This document shows positions 1 to 8,092 of a DNA stretch of 32,770 bases, piece after piece. The position numbers and the translations under genes were made by a program. Below the pieces are notes generated by a model, which saw nothing but the letters and a program-made list of their open reading frames with translations, had not been told where the DNA came from and searched no databases. The stretch covers positions 1 to 32,770 of the forward strand of contig CANQXH010000018.1 of NCBI GenBank assembly GCA_947627745.1, read 5' to 3'. Each line of letters begins with the position of its first letter. The stretch's first letter is position 1. The stretch is from an uncultured Oscillospiraceae bacterium. Its GTDB lineage: Bacteria > Bacillota > Clostridia > Oscillospirales > Oscillospiraceae.

Positions 1-558
1 GGCGTTGTCCACCAGCAGCAGGGCCCCCCGGTCGTGGCAGACCCGGGCCAGGGGCTTTAGGTCTACCTGATTTCCCAAATAGTCCGGGCTGGTCAGATAG
101 ACCGCAGCCGCCGGATGTTCATCCAGCGCCTCCGCCAGCTCCTCCGCCGTGACGGCGCAGGAGAGCAGATTCTCCCCATAGAGCCAGTCCACCTTCAGGT
201 CCAGCAGGGCGGCGGCGGAGAGAAAGCTCTTGTGGGCGTTCCGCCCGGCTAAAACCCGGGGCCTTTTCCCGGTTTCCCGGGCGTATTGCAGGGCCAGATA
301 CCCCATGGCCCGGATGCACAGGCTGGACCCTTCAGTGGAATACACCGTCCGCCCCGCCCCAAAGAGAGAAGCGGCGATGGCCTGACTCTCCGCCAGAACT
401 CCCCGGGCGTGGTACAGCACGTCCGCACCGGGGATCTCCGTGATGTCCAGAGCCTCGGGGCCCAGCGCCGCCGCGCCCTTGTGCCCCGGCACATGGAGCC
501 GCAGGGGAGAAGCCTTCGCGTAGCGGGCAACAAAATCGCACAGGGGCGTCCGGCTCAT
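1..558 (-). CDS. Orn/Lys/Arg decarboxylase-family protein, N-terminal part (cut by window edge)
   Basis: The first 186 codons of a PLP-dependent decarboxylase of the fold-type I Orn/Lys/Arg family are present; the rest lies left of the window. Near the N terminus the protein reads PLRLHVPGHKG followed by DITEIPGADVLYH, then NAHKSFLSAAALL and ends at LLLVDNA. These are the hallmark segments of the large aminotransferase-like domain of this family, including clostridial arginine or lysine decarboxylases that begin polyamine synthesis. The PLP lysine is beyond the edge. The start ATG at 558 overlaps the stop of the radical SAM gene in an ATGA junction, so the two are probably translationally coupled. 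Whether the substrate is arginine, lysine or ornithine cannot be told from this fragment. Confidence 0.85.
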   Translation of the reverse strand, partial: MSRTPLCDFVARYAKASPLRLHVPGHKGAAALGPEALDITEIPGADVLYHARGVLAESQAIAASLFGAGRTVYSTEGSSLCIRAMGYLALQYARETGKRPRVLAGRNAHKSFLSAAALLDLKVDWLYGENLLSCAVTAEELAEALDEHPAAAVYLTSPDYLGNQVDLKPLARVCHDRGALLLVDNA

Positions 559-1925
559 GGCTGCTCCGCGGCCTTGGCCGCCTCCAAATAGATGGCGCAC
601 TCCATCCGTTTTTTGAACAGCTCACAGCCGTAGGGGTAAATGCCTTGAATTTTCCCGGAAGCGTGGTAGGCGTTGGCGGCGCAGCCGCCGGCGCAGTAGA
701 GCTTGGCCCAGCAATCAGCGCACTCCGGGCGGGCGTAAACGTTGCAGGCGGCAAATTCCGACTGGACGGCGGTATTGGTGACGCCGCTCCAAATATCTCC
801 CAGGCGGAACCGCTCCTCTCCCACAAATTGGTGGCAGGGGTACAGATCTCCCCAGGGGGTGACGGCCAGGTACTCCGTGCCGGAGCCGCAGCCGGAGATG
901 CGCTTATAGATGCAGGGCCCGCCCTTCAGGTCGATCATGTAGTGGTAGAAGGTGAAGGGCCGCCCCTCCCGCCGCCGCTGGAGCATCAGCGCCGCCAGAT
1001 CCTCATACTGCCGCAAAACGATGGGCAGATCCTCCTCCGTCAGGGCCATAGGGTCCCCGGGGGCGCAGACCACCGGCTCCATGCTCAGTTCGGTAAAGCC
1101 CAGGTCCAGCATGGTTTGGATGTCCTTCAAAAAATCCGGGTTCTGATGGGTGAAGGTGCCCCGCATATAGTAGCTCTTGCCTCCCCGGGCGGCCACCAGC
1201 TTCTGGAACTTGGGGACGATCCGCTCCCAGGAGCCCTTCCCGGCGTAGTCCACCCGGAACCGGTCGTGGACCTCCTTCCGCCCGTCCAGACTCAGCACCA
1301 CGTTGTGCATTTCCCGGTTGGCAAAGTCAATGACCTCGTCGTCGATGAGCATTCCGTTGGTGGTGAGGGTGAAGCGGAAGCGCTTGCCGGTCTCCCGCTC
1401 CCGCCGCCGGGCGTAGGCCACCAGCTCCTTCACTACGCCGAAATTCATCAGCGGCTCCCCGCCGAAGAAGTCCACCTCCAGATTTTTCCGGCTGCCGGAG
1501 TGGACGATCAGAAATTCCAGGGCTTGCTTTCCCACCTCGAAGGACATGAGAGCCCGCTGCCCGTGGTACTTTCCCTGGCTGGCGAAGCAGTAGGAGCAGT
1601 TGAGGTTGCAGCTGTGGGCTACATGGAGGCACAGGGCCTTCACGACCCCGCCGGTCTTGGCCTTCAGCGTCCCCGCCATGGGGGCGAAGCGGTCGGGAGT
1701 GAAGAGCTTCCCGGCCTCCTTCAGGGAAAGAAGGGCGTCGTAGATCTCCTCCACCTCCCGGGAGGGCAGGGAGAATTTTTCGGCGATCCGGGCCACCGCC
1801 TCCACCCGGGGGACGGCTTCAAAAACGGAGATCAGCTCATAGGTTTCGTCGTCTACCAGGTGGATGCTGCCGGAGCAGGTGTCCAGCACGATGTTCAGCC
1901 CGCCCATGCGGTATTGATGGATCAT
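555..1925 (-). CDS. SCIFF-type radical SAM/SPASM thioether maturase
   Basis: A 456-residue radical SAM enzyme of the SCIFF maturase type, which installs a sulfur-to-carbon thioether bond in the small cysteine-rich peptide encoded just upstream. The CX3CX2C cluster motif is C106-N-L-N-C110-S-Y-C113, preceded by about 100 residues resembling a peptide-binding PqqD-like region. The C-terminal third holds a SPASM/twitch set of cysteines, visible as CGSGTEYLAVTPWGDLYPC and later CADCWAKLYCAGGC, which would bind auxiliary [4Fe-4S] clusters. Length fits the family. The start has a GAAAGGA ribosome site, and a hairpin separates it from the peptide gene. The neighbour directly upstream being a SCIFF peptide makes the assignment strong. 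Confidence 0.92.
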   Translation of the reverse strand: MIHQYRMGGLNIVLDTCSGSIHLVDDETYELISVFEAVPRVEAVARIAEKFSLPSREVEEIYDALLSLKEAGKLFTPDRFAPMAGTLKAKTGGVVKALCLHVAHSCNLNCSYCFASQGKYHGQRALMSFEVGKQALEFLIVHSGSRKNLEVDFFGGEPLMNFGVVKELVAYARRRERETGKRFRFTLTTNGMLIDDEVIDFANREMHNVVLSLDGRKEVHDRFRVDYAGKGSWERIVPKFQKLVAARGGKSYYMRGTFTHQNPDFLKDIQTMLDLGFTELSMEPVVCAPGDPMALTEEDLPIVLRQYEDLAALMLQRRREGRPFTFYHYMIDLKGGPCIYKRISGCGSGTEYLAVTPWGDLYPCHQFVGEERFRLGDIWSGVTNTAVQSEFAACNVYARPECADCWAKLYCAGGCAANAYHASGKIQGIYPYGCELFKKRMECAIYLEAAKAAEQP

Positions 1926-1954
1926 AGCTTGTCCTTTCTATCGTCGCGGTCATG

Positions 1955-1981
1955 AAAAATGCCGCCCGGGGGCGGCATTTT
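1955..1981 (-). terminator. Hairpin attenuator between SCIFF peptide and maturase
   Basis: A perfect 11-bp stem (AAAATGCCGCC with GGCGGCATTTT) with a four-base loop lies 12 bases after the peptide stop. On the minus strand it is followed by a run of five T. It reads as an intrinsic terminator with partial read-through, giving more peptide mRNA than maturase mRNA. Confidence 0.8.
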
Positions 1982-1993
1982 ATGGGGCGGTCC

Positions 1994-2140
1994 TTACTCC
2001 TCGGAATTCTCGCACTGCTGGTTGGCGATGCCGCAGCTGGTCTTGCAGGCAGACTGGCAGGAGGTCTGGCATTCGCCGCAGCCGCCGTTCTCGGCGCTCT
2101 TGCAAAGGTCCCGGGTCTCAAGGGTCTTGATATGTTCCAT
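1994..2140 (-). CDS. SCIFF ribosomal peptide precursor (six cysteines in forty-five)
   Basis: A 48-residue peptide starting MEHIKTLETRDLC and containing CGECQTSCQSACKTSC, the signature of the SCIFF family, substrate of the adjacent radical SAM enzyme. Cysteines are at 13, 21, 24, 28, 32, 36 and 43: the usual six plus an extra Cys13. Position 37, right after the fifth core cysteine, is Gly. In the studied clostridial SCIFF peptide I recall a Cys32 to Thr37 thioether, so the usual acceptor Thr appears to be missing. The start has an AGAGGAGG ribosome site and a strong sigma-A promoter just upstream. The family is nearly universal in Clostridia; its biological role is unknown. Confidence 0.93.
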   Translation of the reverse strand: MEHIKTLETRDLCKSAENGGCGECQTSCQSACKTSCGIANQQCENSEE

Positions 2141-2173
2141 GGGTCGATCCTCCTCTGTTTCGATTCTGGAAGC

Positions 2174-2202
2174 ATTTTACCACAATCCCCCCTTTAAGTC
2201 AA
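2174..2202 (-). promoter_or_regulatory. Sigma-A promoter of the SCIFF operon
   Basis: On the minus strand TTGACT and TAAAAT are separated by exactly 17 bases, with the -10 box 33 bases upstream of the peptide start. Confidence 0.8.
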
Positions 2203-2233
2203 TAACCAATTCCCAATTTCCCCCTGCGCCCTC

Positions 2234-2262
2234 TTGCATTTTTCTACCGGATGTGATATTCT
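2234..2262 (+). promoter_or_regulatory. Sigma-A promoter of tdh-kbl
   Basis: TTGCAT, a 17-base spacer ending in TGA, and TATTCT: a promoter with an extended -10 element. It lies 58 bases upstream of the tdh start and inside the longer open frame, which argues against any earlier start codon. Confidence 0.72.
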
Positions 2263-2320
2263 TACAATAAGCCGGGGGCAAAATCGGCTGTCCCTGGCCG
2301 TTTTGCACAAGGAGGCTGCT

Positions 2321-3358
2321 ATGAAAGGATTTATGGACGCGTTGGTAAAACCCGCAGCCGGACCGGGGTTGGAGCTGCGCCAGGTCCCCATACCCGTGCC
2401 CGGGCCGGGCGAGGTGTTGATCCGGATCCGGAAAACCGCCATTTGCGGCACCGATGTCCACATCTACAACTGGGATCCCTGGGCCCGGGAGCATATCAAG
2501 CCCCCCATGGTCATTGGCCATGAGTATGTGGGGGAGGTGGCGGCGCTGGGCGCCGGCGTCACGGGCCTGACCGTGGGCCAGCGGGTCAGCGGAGAGGGCC
2601 ACATCACCTGCGGCCGCTGCCGCAACTGCCACAACGGCGATATTCAGTGGTGCAAAAATACCACCAGCGTGGGGGTGGACCGGGACGGCGCCTTTGCCCA
2701 GTACCTGTGCATCCCCCAGGGGAACGTGATCCCCATTGAGGACAGCCTGCCGGAGGACGTGGTGGCCTTTTTCGACGCCTTCGGCAACGCCACCCACACC
2801 GCCCTGATGTGGAACCTGGTGGGGGAGGATGTGCTGATCACCGGGGCGGGGCCCATCGGCATCATCGCCGCTGGGATCTGCAAATACGCCGGGGCCCGGC
2901 GGGTGGTCATCACGGATCTCAACGACTACCGCCTGGAGCTGGCCCGGAAAATGGGCGTGGACGCGGCGGTAAACGTGAGCCGGGAGGAGCTGACGGAGAT
3001 CATGGGCAAGCAGGGCCTGGTGGAGGGCTTTGACATTGGCCTGGAGATGTCCGGCAGCGGCGCGGGCCTGCAGCAGATGATCGGCGTCATGCGCAACGGC
3101 GGAAAAATCTCCCTGCTGGGCATTTCCAACAAGCCGGTGGCCCTGGATATGAACCGGGTCATCACCAAGGGCCTGACTCTCCAGGGCATTTACGGCCGCC
3201 GGATGGACAATTGGCACCAGATGTCCTACATGGTCCAGGGCGGCCTGGACCTGACGCCGGTGATCACCCACCGGTTTTCCTACCGGGAATTTGAGAAGGG
3301 ATTTGCCGCCATGAACAGCGGCGAATCGGGAAAAGTGATTTTGGACTGGACTACATAA
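2321..3358 (+). CDS. tdh: L-threonine 3-dehydrogenase (zinc-dependent)
   Basis: A 345-residue medium-chain zinc dehydrogenase that oxidises L-threonine with NAD+ to 2-amino-3-ketobutyrate. Catalytic zinc ligands are visible in C42-G-T-D-V-H47 and in G66-H67-E68. The structural zinc site is C97, C100, C103 and C111. The nucleotide-binding loop reads [14 protein letters not shown]. Its length matches E. coli Tdh (341). The start at 2321 is chosen because it sits behind AAGGAGG, whereas the open frame extends back through the promoter. The gene 10 bases downstream is glycine C-acetyltransferase, its pathway partner, which separates it from generic sorbitol-type dehydrogenases. The product is unstable and is handed to Kbl. 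Confidence 0.95.
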   Translation: MKGFMDALVKPAAGPGLELRQVPIPVPGPGEVLIRIRKTAICGTDVHIYNWDPWAREHIKPPMVIGHEYVGEVAALGAGVTGLTVGQRVSGEGHITCGRCRNCHNGDIQWCKNTTSVGVDRDGAFAQYLCIPQGNVIPIEDSLPEDVVAFFDAFGNATHTALMWNLVGEDVLITGAGPIGIIAAGICKYAGARRVVITDLNDYRLELARKMGVDAAVNVSREELTEIMGKQGLVEGFDIGLEMSGSGAGLQQMIGVMRNGGKISLLGISNKPVALDMNRVITKGLTLQGIYGRRMDNWHQMSYMVQGGLDLTPVITHRFSYREFEKGFAAMNSGESGKVILDWTT

Positions 3359-3368
3359 GGAGGCTGCT

Positions 3369-4556
3369 ATGAAATCTGCCCTTGAAAAATACCGCCGGGA
3401 GTTGGACTCCATCCGCCAGGCCGGCACCTGGAAGGACGAGCGAATCATCACCACCCCCCAGCGCTCCGCCATCGACACCACCGCCGCCCAGGGTGTGGTG
3501 AACCTGTGCGCCAACAACTACCTGGGCCTTTCCAACCATCCCGCCCTCATCCAGGCGGCGAAGGACAGCTACGACACCTGGGGCTTCGGCCTCAGCTCCG
3601 TCCGGTTTATCTGCGGCACCCAGGCCATCCACAAGGAGCTGGAGGGAAAGCTGGCGGAATTTTTGGGCATGGAGGACGCCATTCTCTATTCCTCCTGCTT
3701 TGACGCCAACGGTGGCCTGTTCGAGACCCTGCTGGGGCCGGAGGACGCGGTGATCTCCGACGAGCTGAACCACGCCTCCATCATCGACGGCGTGCGGCTG
3801 TGCAAGGCCAAGCGCTTCCGCTATAAAAACAACAATATGGAAGACCTGCGCTCCAAGCTGGAGGCCGCTCAAGCGGCGGGCTGCAAGGTCAAGCTCATCG
3901 CCACCGACGGGGTCTTCTCCATGGACGGCTATATCGCCAACCTGCCCGGGATCTGCGACCTGGCGGAGGAATACGACGCCCTGGTGATGGTGGACGACAG
4001 CCACGCCGTGGGCTTCATGGGCGATACCGGCCGGGGCACGCCGGAATTCTGCGGGGTCCAGGGCCGGGTGGACATCCTCACCGGCACCTTCGGCAAGGCC
4101 CTGGGCGGCGCCTCCGGCGGCTACACAGCGGCAAGCAAGGAGATCGTGGCCCTGCTGCGGCAACGCAGCCGCCCCTACCTGTTTTCCAACACCCTGGCCC
4201 CGGCCATCTGCGCCGCGTCCTTAAAGACCATCGAGCTGCTCACGTCCTCCACGGAGCTGCGGGACAAGGTCCACGCCAACACCGCCTATTTCCGGGAAAA
4301 GCTGGAAAAGCTGGGCTTCGACGTGCTTCCCGGCAGCCACCCCATCGTGGTGGTTATGCTCTACGACGCCAAGGTGGCGGCGGAGTTTGCCGCCCGGATG
4401 CTGGAAAAGGGCATCTATGTGGTGGGCTTCTCTTATCCCGTGGTGCCCCAGGGCAAGGCTCGGATTCGCACCCAGATCTCCGCCGGCCATGAAAAAGCCG
4501 ACCTGGACCGGGCCATCGAGGCCTTCCGCCAGGTCAAGGCGGAAATGGGCGTCTGA
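3369..4556 (+). CDS. kbl: Glycine C-acetyltransferase (2-amino-3-ketobutyrate CoA ligase)
   Basis: A 395-residue PLP enzyme of the alpha-oxoamine synthase family. It splits 2-amino-3-ketobutyrate with CoA into glycine and acetyl-CoA, completing threonine degradation begun by Tdh. The PLP lysine is K243 in the segment [15 protein letters not shown], with the PLP-contacting [11 protein letters not shown] about 30 residues earlier. The family motif [10 protein letters not shown] is at about residues 49-58. Length matches E. coli Kbl (398). The start has a strong AAGGAGG site and follows tdh by 10 bases. BioF-like enzymes share the fold, but the tdh neighbour settles the assignment. Confidence 0.95.
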   Translation: MKSALEKYRRELDSIRQAGTWKDERIITTPQRSAIDTTAAQGVVNLCANNYLGLSNHPALIQAAKDSYDTWGFGLSSVRFICGTQAIHKELEGKLAEFLGMEDAILYSSCFDANGGLFETLLGPEDAVISDELNHASIIDGVRLCKAKRFRYKNNNMEDLRSKLEAAQAAGCKVKLIATDGVFSMDGYIANLPGICDLAEEYDALVMVDDSHAVGFMGDTGRGTPEFCGVQGRVDILTGTFGKALGGASGGYTAASKEIVALLRQRSRPYLFSNTLAPAICAASLKTIELLTSSTELRDKVHANTAYFREKLEKLGFDVLPGSHPIVVVMLYDAKVAAEFAARMLEKGIYVVGFSYPVVPQGKARIRTQISAGHEKADLDRAIEAFRQVKAEMGV

Positions 4557-4581
4557 CATTCTTTTAGAGGGGGACAACGCC

Positions 4582-5436
4582 ATGTCCATCGACCGCCTGC
4601 AGGAGAAGATTCGCAAACTGAAAAGCCCCACCATGATCCGCTTTTCCCCGGGGGCGGAGCAGCTGCCCCCGCCGCTGGCGGCGCTTCCGCTATCCGAGGG
4701 CTACGGAAACCTCTGCCGGGAGCTGCTTACCGGCCTGACCGATCTGATCCCCGCCGCCCGGTTTTCCTTGGGGGGCTTTGCCCTGCTGGGGACGGCGGGC
4801 TTAGAGGAGCTGAAAAAGTGCCTGGCCCGCGCCCGGGAGCTGGGCTATTACATCGTCTTGGACGCCCCGGAGCTGCTGACCCCCCAGGACGCCGCCTGCG
4901 CCGCCCAGGCGCTGAAGGACTGGGACTGGGACGGCCTGGTGCTGTCGCCCTATCTGGGCAGCGACGTGATCCGGCCCTTCCTGCCGGACTGCCGCCAGGA
5001 TAAGACCTTGTTTCTGCTGATCCGGGGTGCCAATCGCTCCGCGTCTGAGCTCCAGGACCTGCTGACCGGCACCCGTCTGGTCCATCAGGCGGCGGCGGAG
5101 CTGGCGGACCGCCATGGGCAGGGCATTTTCGGCAGCTGCGGCTATTCCCAGGTGGGCGCCATAGTCGGGGCCCCGGCGGAGAGCGCCCTGAAAACCCTGC
5201 GGAGCCGGTATAACCGGCTGTTCCTGCTGGTGGACGGCTGCGACGCCCCCGCCGCCAACGCTAAGAAATGCGCCGCCGCCTTTGACCGCTTCGGCCATGG
5301 CGCGGTGGTCTGCGCCGGGGAATCCGTCACCGCCGCCTGGAAGCAGGGGGAGGATTCAGAGGATTATGTAAACCAATCGATCCAAGCTGCCCAGCGGTTG
5401 AAGCGAAACCTGTCCACCTACATCACGATCCTCTAG
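4582..5436 (+). CDS. Orotidine-5'-phosphate decarboxylase-like protein without the catalytic residues
   Basis: A 284-residue protein that follows type 2 OMP decarboxylase (PyrF) along its length: N-terminal MSIDRLQEKIRKLKSPT, middle LFLLIRGANRSASELQDL (PyrF: FVLVKTSNPSSGELQDL) and GYSQVGAIVGA. Every active-site position I can align is changed. The GLDP aspartate is S22, the K of VKPQ is R60, the DAKRGDI motif is DAPELL at 94-99 so both the Lys and the second Asp are gone, and the phosphate-binding Arg region reads CAGESV. It should not decarboxylate OMP. It may bind a phosphorylated ligand or have another role. It is 25 bases after kbl behind an AGAGGGGG site and ends before the GyrI-like remnant. 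The function is unknown. Confidence 0.8.
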   Translation: MSIDRLQEKIRKLKSPTMIRFSPGAEQLPPPLAALPLSEGYGNLCRELLTGLTDLIPAARFSLGGFALLGTAGLEELKKCLARARELGYYIVLDAPELLTPQDAACAAQALKDWDWDGLVLSPYLGSDVIRPFLPDCRQDKTLFLLIRGANRSASELQDLLTGTRLVHQAAAELADRHGQGIFGSCGYSQVGAIVGAPAESALKTLRSRYNRLFLLVDGCDAPAANAKKCAAAFDRFGHGAVVCAGESVTAAWKQGEDSEDYVNQSIQAAQRLKRNLSTYITIL

Positions 5437-5445
5437 GAGGGCGCC

Positions 5446-5740
5446 ATGGCTTTTGATTTCAAGAAAGAGTACCGGGAATTTTACCTGCCCAAGGCCAAAC
5501 TTTTCTCCGGTGGAATTTCTGTCCCTGGAGGAAGGTCTATGCGTCCAGATGCTCCATGTGGGCCCCTTTGACCGGGAGCCGGAAAGCGTGGCGAAAATGG
5601 ATGAGTTTCTCCGGGAGCGGGGCTATGAAAACGACTTCACCTCCACCCGGCTCCACCATGAAATCTACCTCTCTGACGTGCGGAAGCTGCCCCCGGAGCG
5701 GTGGAAAACCGTGATCCGCCACCCAATTCGAAGGAAATAA
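5446..5740 (+). pseudogene. GyrI-like domain protein, broken by internal deletion and frameshift
   Basis: An ATG at 5446 behind an AGGAGG site opens with MAFDFKKEYREFYLPKAK, the typical N terminus of GyrI-like small-molecule-binding proteins. A shift to another frame then gives the C-terminal part, FSPVEFLSLEEGLCVQMLHV through TRLHHEIYLSD to the stop at 5740. Members of this family are about 200 residues or more; here about 110-120 middle residues are missing and the two ends lie in different frames, joined near 5493-5503. The first frame runs on briefly and the second has no convincing ribosome site of its own. The gene is therefore a remnant at the end of the tdh operon. Confidence 0.82.
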
Positions 5741-5744
5741 GCTG

Positions 5745-5773
5745 TGCCGCCGGACCCGTTGGGTCCGGCGGCA
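5745..5773. terminator. Shared terminator between convergent genes
   Basis: A perfect 13-bp stem (TGCCGCCGGACCC with its complement) closes a GTT loop. On the plus strand it is followed by a T-rich tract (ATGTTTATTTTTT). It sits between the GyrI remnant and the end of the M48 protease gene and can serve both. Confidence 0.85.
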
Positions 5774-5777
5774 ATGT

Positions 5778-6998
5778 TTATTTTTTCATTTCCTTTTCGA
5801 TGGCGGCAATCCGCTGGCTCAGGGGCGGATGGTCGTAGGTCAGAAGGACCTCCCACTTGGAGGGGGCCAGGTCCGCCAGATTTTCCTTGGACAGCTTTTT
5901 CAGACCCGAGATCAGGGCCTCGCCATAGCCCTCCTGGACCGCCTGGGCGTCGGCCCGATACTCAGCCCTCCGGGACACTGCCCCGGCCAGGATAGAGAAC
6001 AGAGGCATGACGATCTGGGACTCCACCAGCATCACCAGCAGCAGCGCGAAGCCGTAATTCCGGCCTGCAAAGCCAAAGTCCGGGTAGATGGCCTCGGTCC
6101 GCACCGTGGCCCAGGCCAGGACCACGATCAGAAGCATCTGGACAATGCCGATGACGCTGTTTTTCAGGGTGTCCTTGTGGAGCCCGTGGCCCAGCTCGTG
6201 GGCAAAGACCGCCACAATCTCATCCGGCGTCATGGCGGCGATCAGAGTGTCATACAAAACAATGGTCTTGGTCTTGCCCAGACCGGAAAAATAGGCGTTG
6301 GCCTTGGTGGTCCGCTTGGAGGCGTCCATGACCTGGATCTCCTTCACGTGGTAGCCGTATTTTTCCAGCAGGGCGGTGAGCTTGGTCCGCAGCTCCCCCT
6401 CCTCCAGAGGGGTGAATTTATTGAACAGCTTGGAAAAGACCGGTGCCAGGAACATGACCGCGAAGAGGAACGCCACCATCACTCCGGAGAACAGCAGCAG
6501 GATCCAGTCGCCCAGGGCCTCGTAGATGAGGATAAACAGGCTCATCAGGGCGAACAGGAGCACCAGGGTGATCAGGAAGGATTTGATCTGGTCGGCAAAG
6601 AAGGTTTTCAGGGTCATTTTGTTGAAGCCGTACTTTTCGTCGATCTTCATGTCAAAAATGTAGTTGAAAATCCCGCCGAGAACGGTGTCGATCAGCACGA
6701 AGACGCCCAAAACGCTCATCATGCCGAAATACGGGTTCCCGCCCACGGCCACCAGGGGCATGACGTTGAAGGCGATCAGGGCAATGTACACGCAGTCGTT
6801 GAAGAAGGTGGCGAAAATGGCCACCTGGCAGGTCTCCTTGTGATAGGCGCTCCACTTGGCGTAGGTCTCGCCGTCGTACAGGTCCTTGACGTTGTCGGGA
6901 ATGGGGTTGTCCTTGGACTTGTAGCTGAGATAGCGGACGAACAGATCATAGCACAAGATCAGGCCCATTAAAATCAAACAGATCAATTTGTAATTCAT
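5778..6998 (-). CDS. M48 family membrane metalloprotease (Ste24/CAAX-protease type)
   Basis: A 406-residue integral membrane zinc endopeptidase. Several hydrophobic spans are visible: an N-terminal one (residues 4-20), others near 58-85, 93-116, 140-160 and 165-187, and two after the active site. The zinc motif is H267-E-L-G-H271 within VFAHELGHGLHKDT, and the third ligand is E346 in SRRAEYRAD. The order of an M48 N-terminal membrane region followed by the peptidase domain is that of Ste24 rather than of HtpX, which is shorter. In bacteria such enzymes are linked to membrane protein quality control; the substrate is not known here. It has an AAAGGAG ribosome site and its own promoter, divergent from murB. 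Confidence 0.92.
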   Translation of the reverse strand: MNYKLICLILMGLILCYDLFVRYLSYKSKDNPIPDNVKDLYDGETYAKWSAYHKETCQVAIFATFFNDCVYIALIAFNVMPLVAVGGNPYFGMMSVLGVFVLIDTVLGGIFNYIFDMKIDEKYGFNKMTLKTFFADQIKSFLITLVLLFALMSLFILIYEALGDWILLLFSGVMVAFLFAVMFLAPVFSKLFNKFTPLEEGELRTKLTALLEKYGYHVKEIQVMDASKRTTKANAYFSGLGKTKTIVLYDTLIAAMTPDEIVAVFAHELGHGLHKDTLKNSVIGIVQMLLIVVLAWATVRTEAIYPDFGFAGRNYGFALLLVMLVESQIVMPLFSILAGAVSRRAEYRADAQAVQEGYGEALISGLKKLSKENLADLAPSKWEVLLTYDHPPLSQRIAAIEKEMKK

Positions 6999-7030
6999 AG
7001 CGAAGCTCCTTTCGATGGGTTCTTGTTTCC

Positions 7031-7059
7031 ATTATAGTCCCCCGGCGGAGGGATTTCAA
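7031..7059 (-). promoter_or_regulatory. Sigma-A promoter of the M48 protease gene
   Basis: On the minus strand TTGAAA and a perfect TATAAT are 17 bases apart, with the -10 box 33 bases upstream of the start. Confidence 0.85.
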
Positions 7060-7088
7060 GGGGGGAAGAAAAAAAGATGGGGGAAGAA

Positions 7089-7117
7089 TTGCATCTTGGA
7101 GGCAGATGTGATATACT
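7089..7117 (+). promoter_or_regulatory. Sigma-A promoter of murB-whiA-dnaE
   Basis: TTGCAT, a 17-base spacer ending in TGA, and TATACT, an extended -10 promoter closely resembling that of tdh. It lies 56 bases before the murB start. Confidence 0.8.
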
Positions 7118-7172
7118 ATTTTTAACTGTACCCCCGGCCCGACGGGCCCCATTTTCTTCCAGGGAGGATTTT

Positions 7173-8072
7173 ATGACGGCGTTTCAGCAGGCATTTTCCC
7201 GGCTTGCCCCCGGGATCGAGATCCGTTTTTCCGAGCCGCTGGCCAAGTACACCTCCTTTCGCATCGGCGGGCCGGCGGAGGCGCTGGCTCTGCCAAAAGA
7301 TCCGGAGGAGCTGAAGACCCTTCTGGCGGCCTGTGAGGCGCTGGGAGCGGCCCCGGCCATCCTGGGGGCGGGGACCAATGTCCTGGCCCCGGACGAGGGA
7401 ATTCAGGGCGTCGTGATCTGCCTGCGGGGGCTGTGCGGCGCGGAGGATCTGGGGGCCGGGTGCGTCCGTTTCGGGGCGGGGCTGTCCCTGGCCCGTGCGG
7501 CGGATTTCGCGGCCAAGTTGGGCCTGACCGGTTTGGAATTTGCCCACGGCATCCCCGGCACCGTAGGGGGCGGCGTGTATATGAACGCCGGTGCCTACGG
7601 CGGGGAGATCGGCCAGGTCTGTACGGAGGTGATCACCCTGGATTTCCAGGGGCGGACCCATCGCTATTCCCGGGAGGAGCTTTCCTTTTCCTACCGGCAC
7701 AGCCGGATGCAGGAGCTTACGCAGATCGTGGTCAGCGCCGAATTTGCCTTGACGCCCGCCCCGGAAGAGCGGATTCGCGAGAGAATGCGGGAGCTGGCGG
7801 CCAGGCGCCGTGCCTCTCAACCGCTGGAATATCCCTCCGCCGGGTCGGCCTTCAAGCGGCCCCGGGAGGGGTACGCCGCCGCCCTGATCGATGGGGCGGG
7901 ATTGAAGGGCTTCCGGATCGGGGACGCCCAGGTTTCGGAAAAACACGCCGGTTTTGTGATCAACCGGGGCTCCGCTACCGCCGAACAGGTGAAGGAGCTG
8001 CTGCGCCAGGTGACGGAACGGGTGTATGAGAACAGTGGAATCACGCTGGAGCCGGAGATCCGGCTCTGGTGA
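7173..8072 (+). CDS. murB: UDP-N-acetylenolpyruvoylglucosamine reductase
   Basis: A 299-residue cytoplasmic FAD enzyme that reduces UDP-GlcNAc-enolpyruvate to UDP-MurNAc with NADPH, the second committed step of peptidoglycan precursor synthesis. The FAD-binding part shows SFRIGGPAEALALP and ILGAGTNVLAPDEG, then HGIPGTVGGGVYMNAGAYGG. The short type II form is indicated by SAGSAFKRP, where Ser is the proton donor, and by the C-terminal GITLEPEIRLW carrying the conserved Glu. The start at 7173 is chosen for its AGGGAGG site; the open frame extends upstream only through the promoter. It heads an operon with whiA and dnaE. Confidence 0.96.
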   Translation: MTAFQQAFSRLAPGIEIRFSEPLAKYTSFRIGGPAEALALPKDPEELKTLLAACEALGAAPAILGAGTNVLAPDEGIQGVVICLRGLCGAEDLGAGCVRFGAGLSLARAADFAAKLGLTGLEFAHGIPGTVGGGVYMNAGAYGGEIGQVCTEVITLDFQGRTHRYSREELSFSYRHSRMQELTQIVVSAEFALTPAPEERIRERMRELAARRRASQPLEYPSAGSAFKRPREGYAAALIDGAGLKGFRIGDAQVSEKHAGFVINRGSATAEQVKELLRQVTERVYENSGITLEPEIRLW

Positions 8073-8092
8073 AAAGAAAGAAGGCGAACACC

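Noticed and set aside
645..1955. A plus-strand open frame of 436 codons opposite the SCIFF maturase
   Set aside because: It has no ribosome site or domain and is the shadow of a clear radical SAM gene.
2203..2320. A riboswitch upstream of tdh
   Set aside because: The stretch holds only the promoter and a short untranslated region; no conserved aptamer fold is recognisable.
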